This document shows positions 40,001 to 53,900 of a stretch of 64,000 nt of DNA, piece after piece. The notes beneath the pieces are model-generated. The model was given only the letters and a program-made list of their open reading frames with translations, ran no database searches and was not told where the DNA came from. The stretch lies in contig CM067306.1 of NCBI GenBank assembly GCA_034231615.1, forward strand, positions 45,080,094 through 45,144,093, in the 5' to 3' direction. The first letter of the stretch is position 1, and the number at the start of each line of letters is the position of its first letter. A program made the position numbers and the translations under genes. Origin of the DNA: Meghimatium bilineatum (lineage: Eukaryota > Mollusca > Gastropoda > Stylommatophora > Philomycidae).

Positions 40001-41295
40001 GGGTGTATTGCAGTTTAGTACGCTAAAATTCGTTGTATTCTGGCATATTACTCACAAATTCATTGTACTGAAACTTACTACACTATAATTGAGTGTATTC
40101 TGGCCCATTACACATGATACGTTGTATTGCACCTTAATACTGCAGAACACTGGCGTATTAAACACGATTTGGGTGTATTGCAGTTTAGTTCGCCAAAACT
40201 CATTGTATTCTGGCATATTACTCACACATTGTGTGTACTGAAGCGTACTACACTACAATCGAGTGTTTTCTGGCCTATTGCACATGATTTCGTTGTACTG
40301 CAGCTTAATACGTCAGAACACTGGCGTATTACACACAAATTGTGTGTATTGCAGTTTAGTACGCCAAAACTCGTTGTATTCTGGCATATTACTCACAAAT
40401 TTGGTGTACTGAAGCTTACTACACTAGAATTGAGTGTATTCTGGCCTATTGCATATGATTCCGTTGTACTGCAGCTTTATACGTCAGAAAACTGGCGTAT
40501 TACACAAGAATTGGGTGTATTGCAGTTTAGTACGCCAAAACTCGTTGTATTCTGGGATATTACTCACAAATTCATTGTACTGAAGCTTACTACACTAGAA
40601 TTGAGTGTATTCTGGCCTATAACACATGATTTCGTTGTAGTGCAGCTTAATACTTCAGAACTCTGGCGTATTACACACAAATTGGGTGTATTGCAGTTTA
40701 GTTCGACAAAAATCGTTGTATTCTGGGATATTACTCACATATTCATTGTACTTAAGCTTACTACACTAGAATTGAGTGTATTCTGGCCTATTACACATGA
40801 TTTCGTTGTATTGCAGCTTAATGCGTCAGAACACTGGCGTATCACATACGAATTGGGTGTATTGCAGTTTAGTACGCCACAACTGGTTGTATTCTGGCAC
40901 ATTACTCACAAATTCATTGTACTGAAGCTTACTACACTAGAATTGAGTGTATTCTGGCCTATAACACATGATTTCGTTGTATGGCACCTTAATACTGCAG
41001 ATCACTGGCGTATTAAACACGAATTGGGTGTATTGCAGTTTAGTACGCCAAAAATCCTTGTATTCTGGCATATTACTCACACATTGTGTGTACTGAAGCG
41101 TACTACACTACAATCGAGTGTTTTCTGGCCTATTGCACATGATTTCGTTGTACTGCAGCTTAATACGTCAGAACACTGGCGTATTACACACAAATTGTGT
41201 GTATTGCAGTTTAGTACGCCAAAACTCGTTGTATTCTGGCATATTACTCACAAATTTGGTGTACTGAAGCTTACTACACTAGAATTGAGTGTATT
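37022..41295 (+). repeat. HOR 25-mer, copy 1
   Basis: The unit is 4274 bp (25 x 171 minus 1). Many private variants recur at this spacing, among them ATTCTGTGATATTAC near 37304 and 41578, GTACTCTGACC near 37702 and 41976, ACACTCTCGTATC near 38439 and 42713, and AACTAGTTGTATTC near 39345 and 43619. Inside it about 338 bp at 38221-38558 recur at 38734-39071, a three-monomer (513-bp) step. The single GATACG loss is near 40118. Confidence 0.93.
38221..39071 (+). repeat. Three-monomer (513-bp) step inside the 25-mer
   Basis: The two arms, 38221-38558 and 38734-39071, share AAGATTACTAC (38361 and 38874) and ACACTCTCGTATC. The spacing is 513 bp, three monomers. The middle monomer of the step (TGTGGCCTATTACACATG... 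GCACATTACACAC) recurs 855 bp (five monomers) further on, at about 39368-39550. The same layout is found 4274 bp downstream. Confidence 0.85.
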
Positions 41296-44200
41296 CTGGC
41301 CTATAACACATGATTTCGTTGTATGGCACCTTAATACTGCAGATCACTGGCGTATTAAACACGAATTGGGTGTATTGCAGTTTAGTACGCCATAAATCGT
41401 TGTATTCTGGGATATTACTCACATATTCATTGTACTGAAGCTTACTACACTAGAATTGAGTGTATTCTGGCCTATTACACATGATTTCGTTGTATTGCAG
41501 CTTAATGCGTCAGAACACTGGCGTATCACATACGAATTGGGTGTATTGCAGTTTAGTACGCCACAACTGGTTGTATTCTGTGATATTACTCACAAATTCA
41601 TTTTACTGAAGCTTACAACACTAGAATTGAGTGTATTCTGGCCTATAACACATGATTTCGTTGTATGGCACCTTAATACTGCAGATCACTGGCGTATTAA
41701 ACACGAATTGGGTGTATTTCAGTTTAGTACGCCAAAACTCGTTGTATTCTGGAATATTACTCACACATTCATTGTACTGAAGCTTACTACACTAGAATTG
41801 AGTGTATTCTGGCCTATTACACATGATTTCGTTGTATTGCAGCTTAATACTTCAGAACACTGGTGTATTAAACACGAATTGGGAGTATTGCAGTTTAGTA
41901 AGCTAAAACTCGTTGTATTCTGGCATATTACTCACAAATTCATTGTACTGAAGCTTACTACACTAGAATTGAGTGTACTCTGACCTATTGCACATGATTT
42001 CGTTGTACTGCAGCTTAATACGTCAGAACACTGGCGTATTACACAAGAATTGGGTGTATTGCAGTTTAGTACGACAAAACTCGTTGTATTCTGGCATATT
42101 ACTCACAAATTCATTGTACTGAAGCTTACTACACTAGAATTGAGTGTATTCTAGCCTATTACACATGATTTTGTTGTAGTGCAGCTTAATACTTCAGAAC
42201 TCTGGCGTATTACACACAAATTGGGTGTATTGCAGTTTAGAACGCTAAAAATCGTTGTATTCTGGCATATTACTCACAAATTCATTGTACTGAAACTTAC
42301 TACACTATAATTGAGTGTATTCTGGCCTATTGCATATGATTCCGTTGTACTGCAGCTTTATACGTCAGAACACTGGCGTATTACACAAGAATTGGGTGTA
42401 TTGCAGTTTAGTACGCCAAAACTCGTTGTATTCTGGGATATTACTCACAAATTCATTGTACTGAAGCTTACTACACTAGAATTGAGTGTATTCTGGCCTA
42501 TAACACATGATTTCGTTGTATGGCACCTTAATACTGCAGATCACTGGCGTATTAAACACGAATTGGGTGTATTGCAGTTTAGTACGCCAAAAATCGTTGT
42601 ATTCTGGGATATTACTCACATATTCATTGTACTGAAGATTACTACACTAGAATTGAGTGTATTCTGGCCTATTACACATGATTTCGTTGTATTGCAGCTT
42701 AATGCGTCAGAACACTCTCGTATCACATACGAATTGTGTGTATTGCAGTTTAGTACGCCACAACTGGTTGTATTCTGGCACATTACTCACAAATTCATTG
42801 TACTGAAGCTTACTACACTAGAATTGAGTGTATTGTGGCCTATTACACATGATTTCGTTGTATTGCAGCTTAATACTTCAGAACACTGGCGTATTAAACA
42901 CGAATTGGGAGTATTGCAGTTTAGTACGCCACAACTGGTTGTATTCTGGCACATTACACACAAATTCATTGTACTGAAGCTTACTACACTAGAATTGAGT
43001 GTATTCTGGCCTATAACACATGATTTCGTAGTATGGCACCTTAATACTGCAGATCACTGGCGTATTAAACACGAATTGGGTGTATTGCAGTTTAGTACGC
43101 CAAAAATCGTTGTATTCTGGGATATTACTCACATATTCATTGTACTGAAGATTACTACACTAGAATTGAGTGTATTCTGGCCTATTACACATGATTTCGT
43201 TGTATTGCAGCTTAATGCGTCAGAACACTCTCGTATCACATACGAATTGTGTGTATTGCAGTTTAGTACGCCACAACTGGTTGTATTCTGGCACATTACT
43301 CACAAATTCATTGTACTGAAGCTTACTACACTAGAATTGAGTGTATACTGGCCTATTGCACATGATTTTGTTGTATTGCACCTTAATACTGCAGAACACT
43401 GGCGTATTAAACACGAAGTGGGTGTATTGTAGTTTAGTACGCCAAAACTCGTTGTATTCTGGGATATTACTCACAAATTCATTGTACTGAAGCTTACTAC
43501 ACTAGAATTGAGTGTATTGTGGCCTATTGCACATGATTCCGTTGTACTGCAGCTTAATACGTCAGAACATTGGCGTATTACACAAGAATTGGGTGTATTG
43601 CAGTTTAGTACGCCAAAACTAGTTGTATTCTGGGATATTACTCACAAATTCATTGTACTGAAGCTTACTACACTAGAATTGAGTGTATTGTGGCCTATTA
43701 CACATGATTTCGTTGTATTGCAGCTTAATACTTCAGAACACTGGCGTATTAAACACGAATTGGGAGTATTGCAGTTTAGTACGCCACAACTGGTTGTATT
43801 CTGGCACATTACACACAAATTCATTGTACTGAAGCTTACTACACTAGAATTGAGTGTATTCTGGCCTATAACACATGATTTCGTAGTATGGCACCTTAAT
43901 ACTGCAGATCACTGGCGTATTAAACACGAATTGGGTGTATTGCAGTTTAGTACGCCAAAAATCCTTGTATTCTGGGATATTACTCACATATTCATTGTAC
44001 TGAAGCTTACTACACTAGAATTGAGTGTATTCTGGCCTATTACACATGATTTCGTTGTACTGCAGCTTAATACGTCAGAACACTGGCGTATTACACAAGA
44101 ATTGGGTGTATTGCAGTTTAGTACGACAAAACTCGTTGTATTCTGGCATATTACTCACAAATTCATTGTACTGAAGCTTACTACACTAGAATTGAGTGTA

Positions 44201-45569
44201 TTCTAGCCTATTACACATGATTTCGTTGTAGTGCAGCTTAATACTTCAGAACTCTGGCGTATTACACACAAATTGGGTGTATTGCAGTTTAGTACGCTAA
44301 AATTCGTTGTATTCTGGCATATTACTCACAAATTCATTGTACTGAAACTTACTACACTATAATTGAGTGTATTCTGGCCCATTACACATGATACGTTGTA
44401 TTGCACCTTAATACTGCAGAACACTGGCGTATTAAACACGATTTGGGTGTATTGCAGTTTAGTTCGCCAAAACTCATTGTATTCTGGCATATTACTCACA
44501 CATTGTGTGTACTGAAGCGTACTACACTACAATCGAGTGTTTTCTGGCCTATTGCACATGATTTCGTTGTACTGCAGCTTAATACGTCAGAACACTGGCG
44601 TATTACACACAAATTGTGTGTATTGCAGTTTAGTACGCCAAAACTCGTTGTATTCTGGCATATTACTCACAAATTTGGTGTACTGAAGCTTACTACACTA
44701 GAATTGAGTGTATTCTGGCCTATTGCATATGATTCCGTTGTACTGCAGCTTTATACGTCAGAAAACTGGCGTATTACACAAGAATTGGGTGTATTGCAGT
44801 TTAGTACGCCAAAACTCGTTGTATTCTGGGATATTACTCACAAATTCATTGTACTGAAGCTTACTACACTAGAATTGAGTGTATTCTGGCCTATAACACA
44901 TGATTTCGTTGTAGTGCAGCTTAATACTTCAGAACTCTGGCGTATTACACACAAATTGGGTGTATTGCAGTTTAGTTCGACAAAAATCGTTGTATTCTGG
45001 GATATTACTCACATATTCATTGTACTTAAGCTTACTACACTAGAATTGAGTGTATTCTGGCCTATTACACATGATTTCGTTGTATTGCAGCTTAATGCGT
45101 CAGAACACTGGCGTATCACATACGAATTGGGTGTATTGCAGTTTAGTACGCCACAACTGGTTGTATTCTGGCACATTACTCACAAATTCATTGTACTGAA
45201 GCTTACTACACTAGAATTGAGTGTATTCTGGCCTATAACACATGATTTCGTTGTATGGCACCTTAATACTGCAGATCACTGGCGTATTAAACACGAATTG
45301 GGTGTATTGCAGTTTAGTACGCCAAAAATCCTTGTATTCTGGCATATTACTCACACATTGTGTGTACTGAAGCGTACTACACTACAATCGAGTGTTTTCT
45401 GGCCTATTGCACATGATTTCGTTGTACTGCAGCTTAATACGTCAGAACACTGGCGTATTACACACAAATTGTGTGTATTGCAGTTTAGTACGCCAAAACT
45501 CGTTGTATTCTGGCATATTACTCACAAATTTGGTGTACTGAAGCTTACTACACTAGAATTGAGTGTATT
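41296..45569 (+). repeat. HOR 25-mer, copy 2
   Basis: The unit is 4274 bp, with translations identical to copy 1 over the main open stretches. The internal 513-bp duplication was copied along with it, so that event is older than the 25-mer duplication. The match to the period continues about 100 bp further, to about 45667, where CGCCAAAAATCC replaces CGCCATAAATCG. The GATACG loss is near 44392. Confidence 0.93.
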
Positions 45570-46643
45570 CTGGCCTATAACACATGATTTCGTTGTATGG
45601 CACCTTAATACTGCAGATCACTGGCGTATTAAACACGAATTGGGTGTATTGCAGTTTAGTACGCCAAAAATCCTTGTATTCTGGGATATTACTCACATAT
45701 TCATTGTACTGAAGCTTACTACACTAGAATTGAGTGTATTCTGGCCTATTACACATGATTTCGTTGTATTGCAGCATAATGCGTCAGAACACTGGCGTAT
45801 CACATACGAATTGGGTGTATTGCAGTTTAGTACGCCACAACTGGTTGTATTCTGGCACATTACTCACAAATTCATTGTACTGAAGCTTACTACACTAGAA
45901 TTGAGTGTATACTGGCCTATTGCACATGATTTTGTTGTATTGCACCTTAATACTGCAGAACAATGGCGTATTAAACACGAATTGGGTGTATTGTAGTTTA
46001 GTACGCCAAAACTCGTTGTATTCTGGCATATTACTCACAAATTCATTGTACTGAAGCTTACTACACTAGAATTGAGTGTATTCTGGCCTATTGCATATGA
46101 TTCCGTTGTACTGCAGCTTTATACGTCAGAACACTGGCGTATTACACAAGAATTGGGTGTATTGCAGTTTAGTACGCCAAAACTCGTTGTATTCTGGGAT
46201 ATTACTCACAAATTCATTGTACTGAAGCTTACTACACTAGAATTGAGTGTATTGTGGCCTATTACACATGATTTCGTTGTATTGCAGCTTAATACTTCAG
46301 AACACTGGCGTATTAAACACGAATTGGGAGTATTGCAGTTTAGTAAGCTAAAACTCGTTGTATTCTGGCATATTACTCACAAATTCATTGTACTGAAGCT
46401 TACTACACTATAATTGAGTGTATTCTGGCCCATTACACATGATACGTTGTATTGCACCTTAATACTGCAGAACACTGGCGTATTAAACACGATTTGGGTG
46501 TATTGCAGTTTAGTTCGCCAAAATTCATTGTATTCTGGCATATTACTCACAAATTGTGTGTACTGAAGCGTACTACACTAGAATCGAGTGTTTTCTTGCC
46601 TATTGCACATGATTTCGTTGTAGTGCAGCTTAATACGTCAGAA
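45277..46643 (+). repeat. HOR 8-mer, copy 1
   Basis: The unit is 1367 bp (8 x 171 minus 1). The landmark AAAATCCTTGTATTCTGGCA followed by CACACATTGTGTG occurs near 45330 and again near 46697. It contains one GATACG loss near 46443. Its left end overlaps the terminal part of the 25-mer, whose sequence it was apparently built from. Confidence 0.88.
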
Positions 46644-47777
46644 CACTGGCGTATTAAACACGAATTGGGTGTATTGCAGTTTAGTACGCCAAAAATCCTT
46701 GTATTCTGGCATATTACTCACACATTGTGTGTACTGAAGCGTACTACACTACAATCGAGTGTTTTCTGGCCTATTGCACATGATTTCGTTGTACTGCAGC
46801 TTAATACGTCAGAACACTGGCGTATTACACACAAATTGTGTGTATTGCAGTTTAGTACGCCAAAACTCGTTGTATTCTGGCATATTACTCACAAATTTGG
46901 TGTACTGAAGCTTACTACACTAGAATTGAGTGTATTCTGGCCTATAACACATGATTTCGTTGTATGGCACCTTAATACTGCAGATCACTGGCGTATTAAA
47001 CACGAATTGGGTGTATTGCAGTTTAGTACGCCAAAAATCCTTGTATTCTGGGATATTACTCACATATTCATTGTACTGAAGCTTACTACACTAGAATTGA
47101 GTGTATTCTGGCCTATTACACATGATTTCGTTGTATTGCAGCATAATGCGTCAGAACACTGGCGTATCACATACGAATTGGGTGTATTGCAGTTTAGTAC
47201 GCCACAACTGGTTGTATTCTGGCACATTACTCACAAATTCATTGTACTGAAGCTTACTACACTAGAATTGAGTGTATACTGGCCTATTGCACATGATTTT
47301 GTTGTATTGCACCTTAATACTGCAGAACAATGGCGTATTAAACACGAATTGGGTGTATTGTAGTTTAGTACGCCAAAACTCGTTGTATTCTGGCATATTA
47401 CTCACAAATTCATTGTACTGAAGCTTACTACACTAGAATTGAGTGTATTCTGGCCTATTGCATATGATTCCGTTGTACTGCAGCTTTATACGTCAGAACA
47501 CTGGCGTATTACACAAGAATTGGGTGTATTGCAGTTTAGTACGCCAAAACTCGTTGTATTCTGGGATATTACTCACAAATTCATTGTACTGAAGCTTACT
47601 ACACTAGAATTGAGTGTATTGTGGCCTATTACACATGATTTCGTTGTATTGCAGCTTAATACTTCAGAACACTGGCGTATTAAACACGAATTGGGAGTAT
47701 TGCAGTTTAGTAAGCTAAAACTCGTTGTATTCTGGCATATTACTCACAAATTCATTGTACTGAAGCTTACTACACTA
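46644..47777 (+). repeat. HOR 8-mer, copy 2, partial
   Basis: The stretch repeats 45277-46410 at an offset of 1367 bp, including the rare GCAGAACAATGGCG variant near 47327 (its partner is near 45960). It diverges near 47778, where copy 1 has CACTATAATTGAG and this copy keeps CACTAGAATTGAG. Confidence 0.87.
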
Positions 47778-50700
47778 GAATTGAGTGTATTGTGGCCTAT
47801 TGCACATGATTTCGTTGTACTGCAGCTTAATACGTCAGAACACTGGCGTATTACACAAGAATTGGGTGTATTGCAGTTTAGTACGACAAAACTCGTTGTA
47901 TTCTGGCATATTACTCACAAATTCATTGTACTGAAGCTTACTACACTAGAATTGAGTGTATTCTAGCCTATTACACATGATTTCGTTGTAGTGCAGCTTA
48001 ATACTTCAGAACTCTGGCGTATTACACACAAATTGGGTGTATTGCAGTTTAGTACGCTAAAATTCGTTGTATTCTGGCATATTACTCACAAATTCATTGT
48101 ACTGAAACTTACTACACTATAATTGAGTGTATTCTGGCCCATTACACATGATACGTTGTATTGCACCTTAATACTGCAGAACACTGGCGTATTAAACACG
48201 ATTTGGGTGTATTGCAGTTTAGTTCGCCAAAATTCATTGTATTCTGGCATATTACTCACAAATTGTGTGTACTGAAGCGTACTACACTAGAATCGAGTGT
48301 TTTCTTGCCTATTGCACATGATTTCGTTGTAGTGCAGCTTAATACGTCAGAACACTGGCGTATTACACAAGAATTGGGTGTATTGCAGTTTAGTACGCCA
48401 AAACTCGTTGTATTCTGGGATATTACTCACACATTCATTGTACTGAAGCTTACTACACTAGAATTGAGTGTATTCTGGCCTATAACACATGATTTCGTTG
48501 TATGGCACCTTAATACTGCAGACCACTGGCGTATTAAACACGAATTGGGTGTATTGCAGTTTAGTTCGCCAAAACTCATTGTATTCTGGCATATTACTCA
48601 CACATTGTGTGTACTGAAGCGTACTACACTACAATCGGGTGTTTTCTGGCCTATTGCACATGATTTCGTTGTACTGCAGCTTAATACGTCAGAACACTGG
48701 CGTATTACACACAAATTGTGTGTATTGCAGTTTAGTACGCCAAAACTCGTTGTATTCTGGCATATTACTCACAAATTTGGTGTACTGAAGCTTACTACAC
48801 TAGAATTGAGTGTATTCTGGCCTATTGCATATGATTCCGTTGTACTGCAGCTTTTTACGTCAGAAAACTGGCGTATTACACAAGAATTGGGTGTATTGCA
48901 GTTTAGTACGCCAAAACTCGTTGTATTCTGGGATATTACTCACAAATTCATTGTACTGAAGCTTACTACACTAGAATTGAGTGTATTCTGGCCTATAACA
49001 CATGATTTCGTTGTATGGCACCTTAATACTGCAGAACACTGGCGTATTAAACACGAATTGGGTGTATTGCAGTTTAGTACGCCAAAAATCGTTGTATTCT
49101 GGGATATTACTCACATATTCATTGTACTTAAGCTTACTACACTAGAATTGAGTGTATTCTGGCCTATTACACATGATTTCGTTGTATTGCAGCTTAATGC
49201 GTCAGAACACTGGAGTATCACATACGAATTGGGTGTATTGCAGTTTAGTACGCCACAACTGGTTGTATTATGGCACATTACTCACAAATTCATTGTACTG
49301 AAGCTTACTACACTAGAATTGAGTGTATTCTGGCCTATAACACATGATTTCGTTGTATGGCACCTTAATACTGCAGATCACTGGCGTATTAAACACGAAT
49401 TGGGTGTATTGCAGTTTAGTACGCCAAAAATCCTTGTATTCTGGGATATTACTCACATATTCATTGTACTGAAGCTTACTACACTAGAATTTAGTGTATT
49501 CTGGCCTATTACACATGATTTCGTTGTATTGCAGCATAATGCGTCAGAACACTGGCGTATCACATACGAATTGGGTGTATTGCAGTTTAGTACGCCACAA
49601 CTGGTTGTATTCTGGCACATTACTCACAATTTCATTGTACTGAAGCTTACTACACTAGAATTGAGTGTATACTGGCCTATTGCACATGATTTTGTTGTAT
49701 TGCACCTTAATACTGCAGAACACTGGCGTATTAAACACGAATTGGGTGTATTGTAGTTTAGTACGCCAAAACTCGTTGTATTCTGGCATATTACTCACAA
49801 ATTCATTGTACTGAAGCTTACTACACTAGAATTGAGTGTATTCTGGCCTATTGCATATAATTCCGTTGTACTGCAGCTTTATACGTCAGAACACTGGCGT
49901 ATTACACAAGAATTGGGTGTATTGCAGTTTAGTACGCCAAAACTCGTTGTATTCTGGGATATTACTCACAAATTCATTGTACTGAAGCTTACTACACTAG
50001 AATTGAGTGTAGTGTGGCCTATTACACATGATTTTGTTGTATTGCAGCTTAATACTTCAGAACACTGGCGTATTAAACACGAATTGGGAGTATTGCAGTT
50101 TAGTAAGCTAAAACTCGTTGTATTCTGGCATATTACTCACAAATTCATTGTACTGAAGCTTACTACACTAGAATTGAGTGTATTCTGGCCTATTGCACAT
50201 GATTTCGTTGTACTGCAGCTTAATACGTCAGAACACTGGCGTATTACACAAGAATTGGGTGTATTGCAGTTTAGTACGACAAAACTCGTTGTATTCTGGC
50301 ATATTACTCACAAATTCATTGTACTGAAGCTTACTACACTAGAATTGAGTGTATTCTAGCCTATTACACATGATTTCGTTGTAGTGCAGCTTAATACTTC
50401 AGAACTCTGGCGTATTACACACAAATTGGGTGTATTGCAGTTTAGTACGCTAAAATTCGTTGTATTCTGGCATATTACTCACAAATTCATTGTACTGAAA
50501 CTTACTACACTATAATTGAGTGTATTCTGGCCCATTACACATGATACGTTGTATTGCACCTTAATACTGCAGAACACTGGCGTATTAAACACGATTTGGG
50601 TGTATTGCAGTTTAGTTCGCCAAAATTCATTGTATTCTGGCATATTACTCACAAATTGTGTGTACTGAAGCGTACTACACTAGAATCGAGTGTTTTCTTG

Positions 50701-50948
50701 CCTATTGCACATGATTTCGTTGTAGTGCAGCTTAATACGTCAGAACACTGGCGTATTACACAAGAATTGGGTGTATTGCAGTTTAGTACGCCAAAACTCG
50801 TTGTATTCTGGGATATTACTCACACATTCATTGTACTGAAGCTTACTACACTAGAATTGAGTGTATTCTGGCCTATAACACATGATTTCGTTGTATGGCA
50901 CCTTAATACTGCAGACCACTGGCGTATTAAACACGAATTGGGTGTATT
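47778..50948 (+). repeat. 14-mer period region (2393 bp)
   Basis: Segments about 47280-48555 and 49673-50948 match at an offset of 2393 bp (14 x 171 minus 1). Each contains a marker block with the GATACG loss (near 48152 and 50545), CCAAAATTCATTG and TTTTCTTGCC. Between the matches lies a run of monomers (about 48560-49670) resembling the 25-mer with private changes such as CAGCTTTTTACG near 48849 and CTGGAGTATC near 49210. Confidence 0.8.
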
Positions 50949-53900
50949 GCAGTTTAGTACGCCAAAAATCGTTGTATTCTGGGATATTACTCACATATTC
51001 ATTGTACTTAAGCTTACTACACTAGAATTGAGTGTATTCTGGCCTATTACACATGATTTCGTTGTATTGCAGCTTAATGCGTCAGAACACTGGCGTATCA
51101 CATACGAATTGGGTGTATTGCAGTTTAGTACGCCACAACTGGTTGTATTCTGGCACATTACACACAAATTCATTGTACTGAAGCTTACTACACTAGAATT
51201 GAGTGTATTCTGGCCTATAACACATGATTTCGTAGTATGGCACCTTAATACTGCAGATCACTGGCGTATTAAACACGAATTGGGTGTATTGCAGTTTAGT
51301 ACGCCAAAAATCCTTGTATTCTGGGATATTACTCACATATTCATTGTACTGAAGCTTACTACACTAGAATTGAGTGTATTCTGGCCTATTACACATGATT
51401 TCGTTGTATTGCAGCATAATGCGTCAGAACACTGGCGTATCACATACGAATTGGGTGTATTGCAGTTTAGTACGCCACAACTGGTTGTATTATGGCACAT
51501 TACTCACAAATTCATTGTACTGAAGCTTACTACACTAGAATTGAGTGTATACTGGCCTATTGCACATGATTTTGTTGTATTGCACCTTAATACTGCAGAA
51601 CACTGGCGTATTAAACACGAATTGGGTGTATTGTAGTTTAGTACGCCAAAACTCGTTGTATTCTGGCATATTACTCACGAATTCATTGTACTGAAGCTTA
51701 CTACACTAGAATTGAGTGTATTCTGGCCTATTGCATATGATTCCGTTGTACTGCAGCTTTATACGTCAGAACACTGGCGTATTACACAAGAATTGGGTGT
51801 ATTGCAGTTTAGTACGCCAAAACTCGTTGTATTCTGGCATATTAATCACAAATTGTGTGTACTGAAGCGTACTACACTAGAATTGAGTGTTTTCTGGCCT
51901 ATTGCACATGATTTCGTTGTACTGCAGCTTAATACGTCAGAACACTGGCGTATTAAACACGAATTGGGTGTATTGCAGTTTAGTACGCCAAAACTCGTTG
52001 TATTCTGGCATATTACTCACAAATTGGGTGTACTGAAGCTTACTACACTAGAATTGAGTGTATTCTGGCCTATTGCACATGATTCCGTTGTACTGCAGCT
52101 TAATACGTCAGAACATTGGCGTATTACACAAGAATTGGGTGTATTGCAGTTTAGTACGCCAAAACTCGTTGTATTCTGGGATATTACTCACAAATTCATT
52201 GTACTGAAGCTTACTACACTAGAATTGAGTGTATTGTGGCCTATTACACATGATTTCGTTGTATTGCAGCTTAATACTTCAGAACACTGGCGTATTAAAC
52301 ACGAATTGGGAGTATTGCAGTTTAGTAAGCTAAAACTCGTTGTATTCCGGGATATTACTCACAAATTCACTGTACTGAAGCTTACTACACTAGAATTGAG
52401 TGTATTCTGGCCTATTGCACATGATTTCGTTGTACTGCAGCTTAATACGTCAGAACACTGGCGTATTACACAAGAATTGGGTGTATTGCAGTTTAGTACG
52501 ACAAAACTCGTTGTATTCTGGCATATTACTCACAAATTCATTGTACTGAAGCTTACTACACTAGAATTGAGTGTATTCTAGCCTATTACACATGATTTCG
52601 TTGTAGTGCAGCTTAATACTTCAGAACTCTGGCGTATTACACACAAATTGGGTGTATTGCAGTTTAGTACGCTAAAATTCGTTGTATTCTGGCATATTAC
52701 TCACAAATTCATTGTACTGAAACTTACTACACTATAATTGAGTGTATTCTGGCCCATTACACATGATACGTTGTATTGCACCTTAATACTGCAGAACACT
52801 GGCGTATTAAACACGATTTGGGTGTATTGCAGTTTAGTTCGCCAAAACTCATTGTATTCTGGCATATTACTCACACATTGTGTGTACTGAAGCGTACTAC
52901 ACTAGAATCGAGTGTTTTCTGGCCTATTGCACATGATTTCGTTGTACTGCAGCTTAATACGTCAGAACACTGGCGTATTACACACAAATTGTGTGTATTG
53001 CAGTTTAGTACGCCAAAACTCGTTGTATTCTGGCATATTACTCACAAATTGGGTGTACTGAAGCTTACTACACTAGAATTGAGTGTATTCTGGCCTATTG
53101 CATATGATTCCGTTGTACTGCAGCTTTATACGTCAGAACACTGGCGTATTACACAAGAATTAGGTGTATTGCAGTTTAGTACGCCAAAACTCGTTGTATT
53201 CTGGGATATTACTCACAAATTCATTGTACTGAAGCTTACTACACTAGAATTGAGTGTATTCTGGCCTATAACACATGATTTCGTTGTATGGCACCTTAAT
53301 ACTGCAGATCACTGGCGTATTAAACACGAATTGGGTGTATTGCAGTTTAGTACGCCAAAAATCGTTGTATTCTGGGATATTACTCACATATTCATTGTAC
53401 TTAAGCTTACTACACTAGAATTGAGTGTATTCTGGCCTATTACACATGATTTCGTTGTATTGCAGCTTAATGCGTCAGAACACTGGCGTATCACATACGA
53501 ATTGGGTGTATTGCAGTTTAGTACGCCACAACTGGTTGTATTCTGGCACATTACTCACAAATTCATTGTACTGAAGCTTACTACACTAGAATTGAGTGTA
53601 TTCTGGCCTATAACACATGATTTCGTTGTATGGCACCTGAATACTGCAGATCACTGGCGTATTAAACACGAATTGGGTGTATTGCAGTTTAGTACGCCAA
53701 ACATCCTTGTATTCTGGGATATTACTCACATATACATTGTACTGAAGCTTACTACACTAGAATTGAGTGTATTCTGGCCTATTACACATGATTTCGTTGT
53801 ATTGCAGCATAATGCGTCAGAACACTGGCGTATCACATACGAATTGGGTGTATTGCAGTTTAGTACGCCACAACTGGTTGTATTCTGGCACATTACTCAC

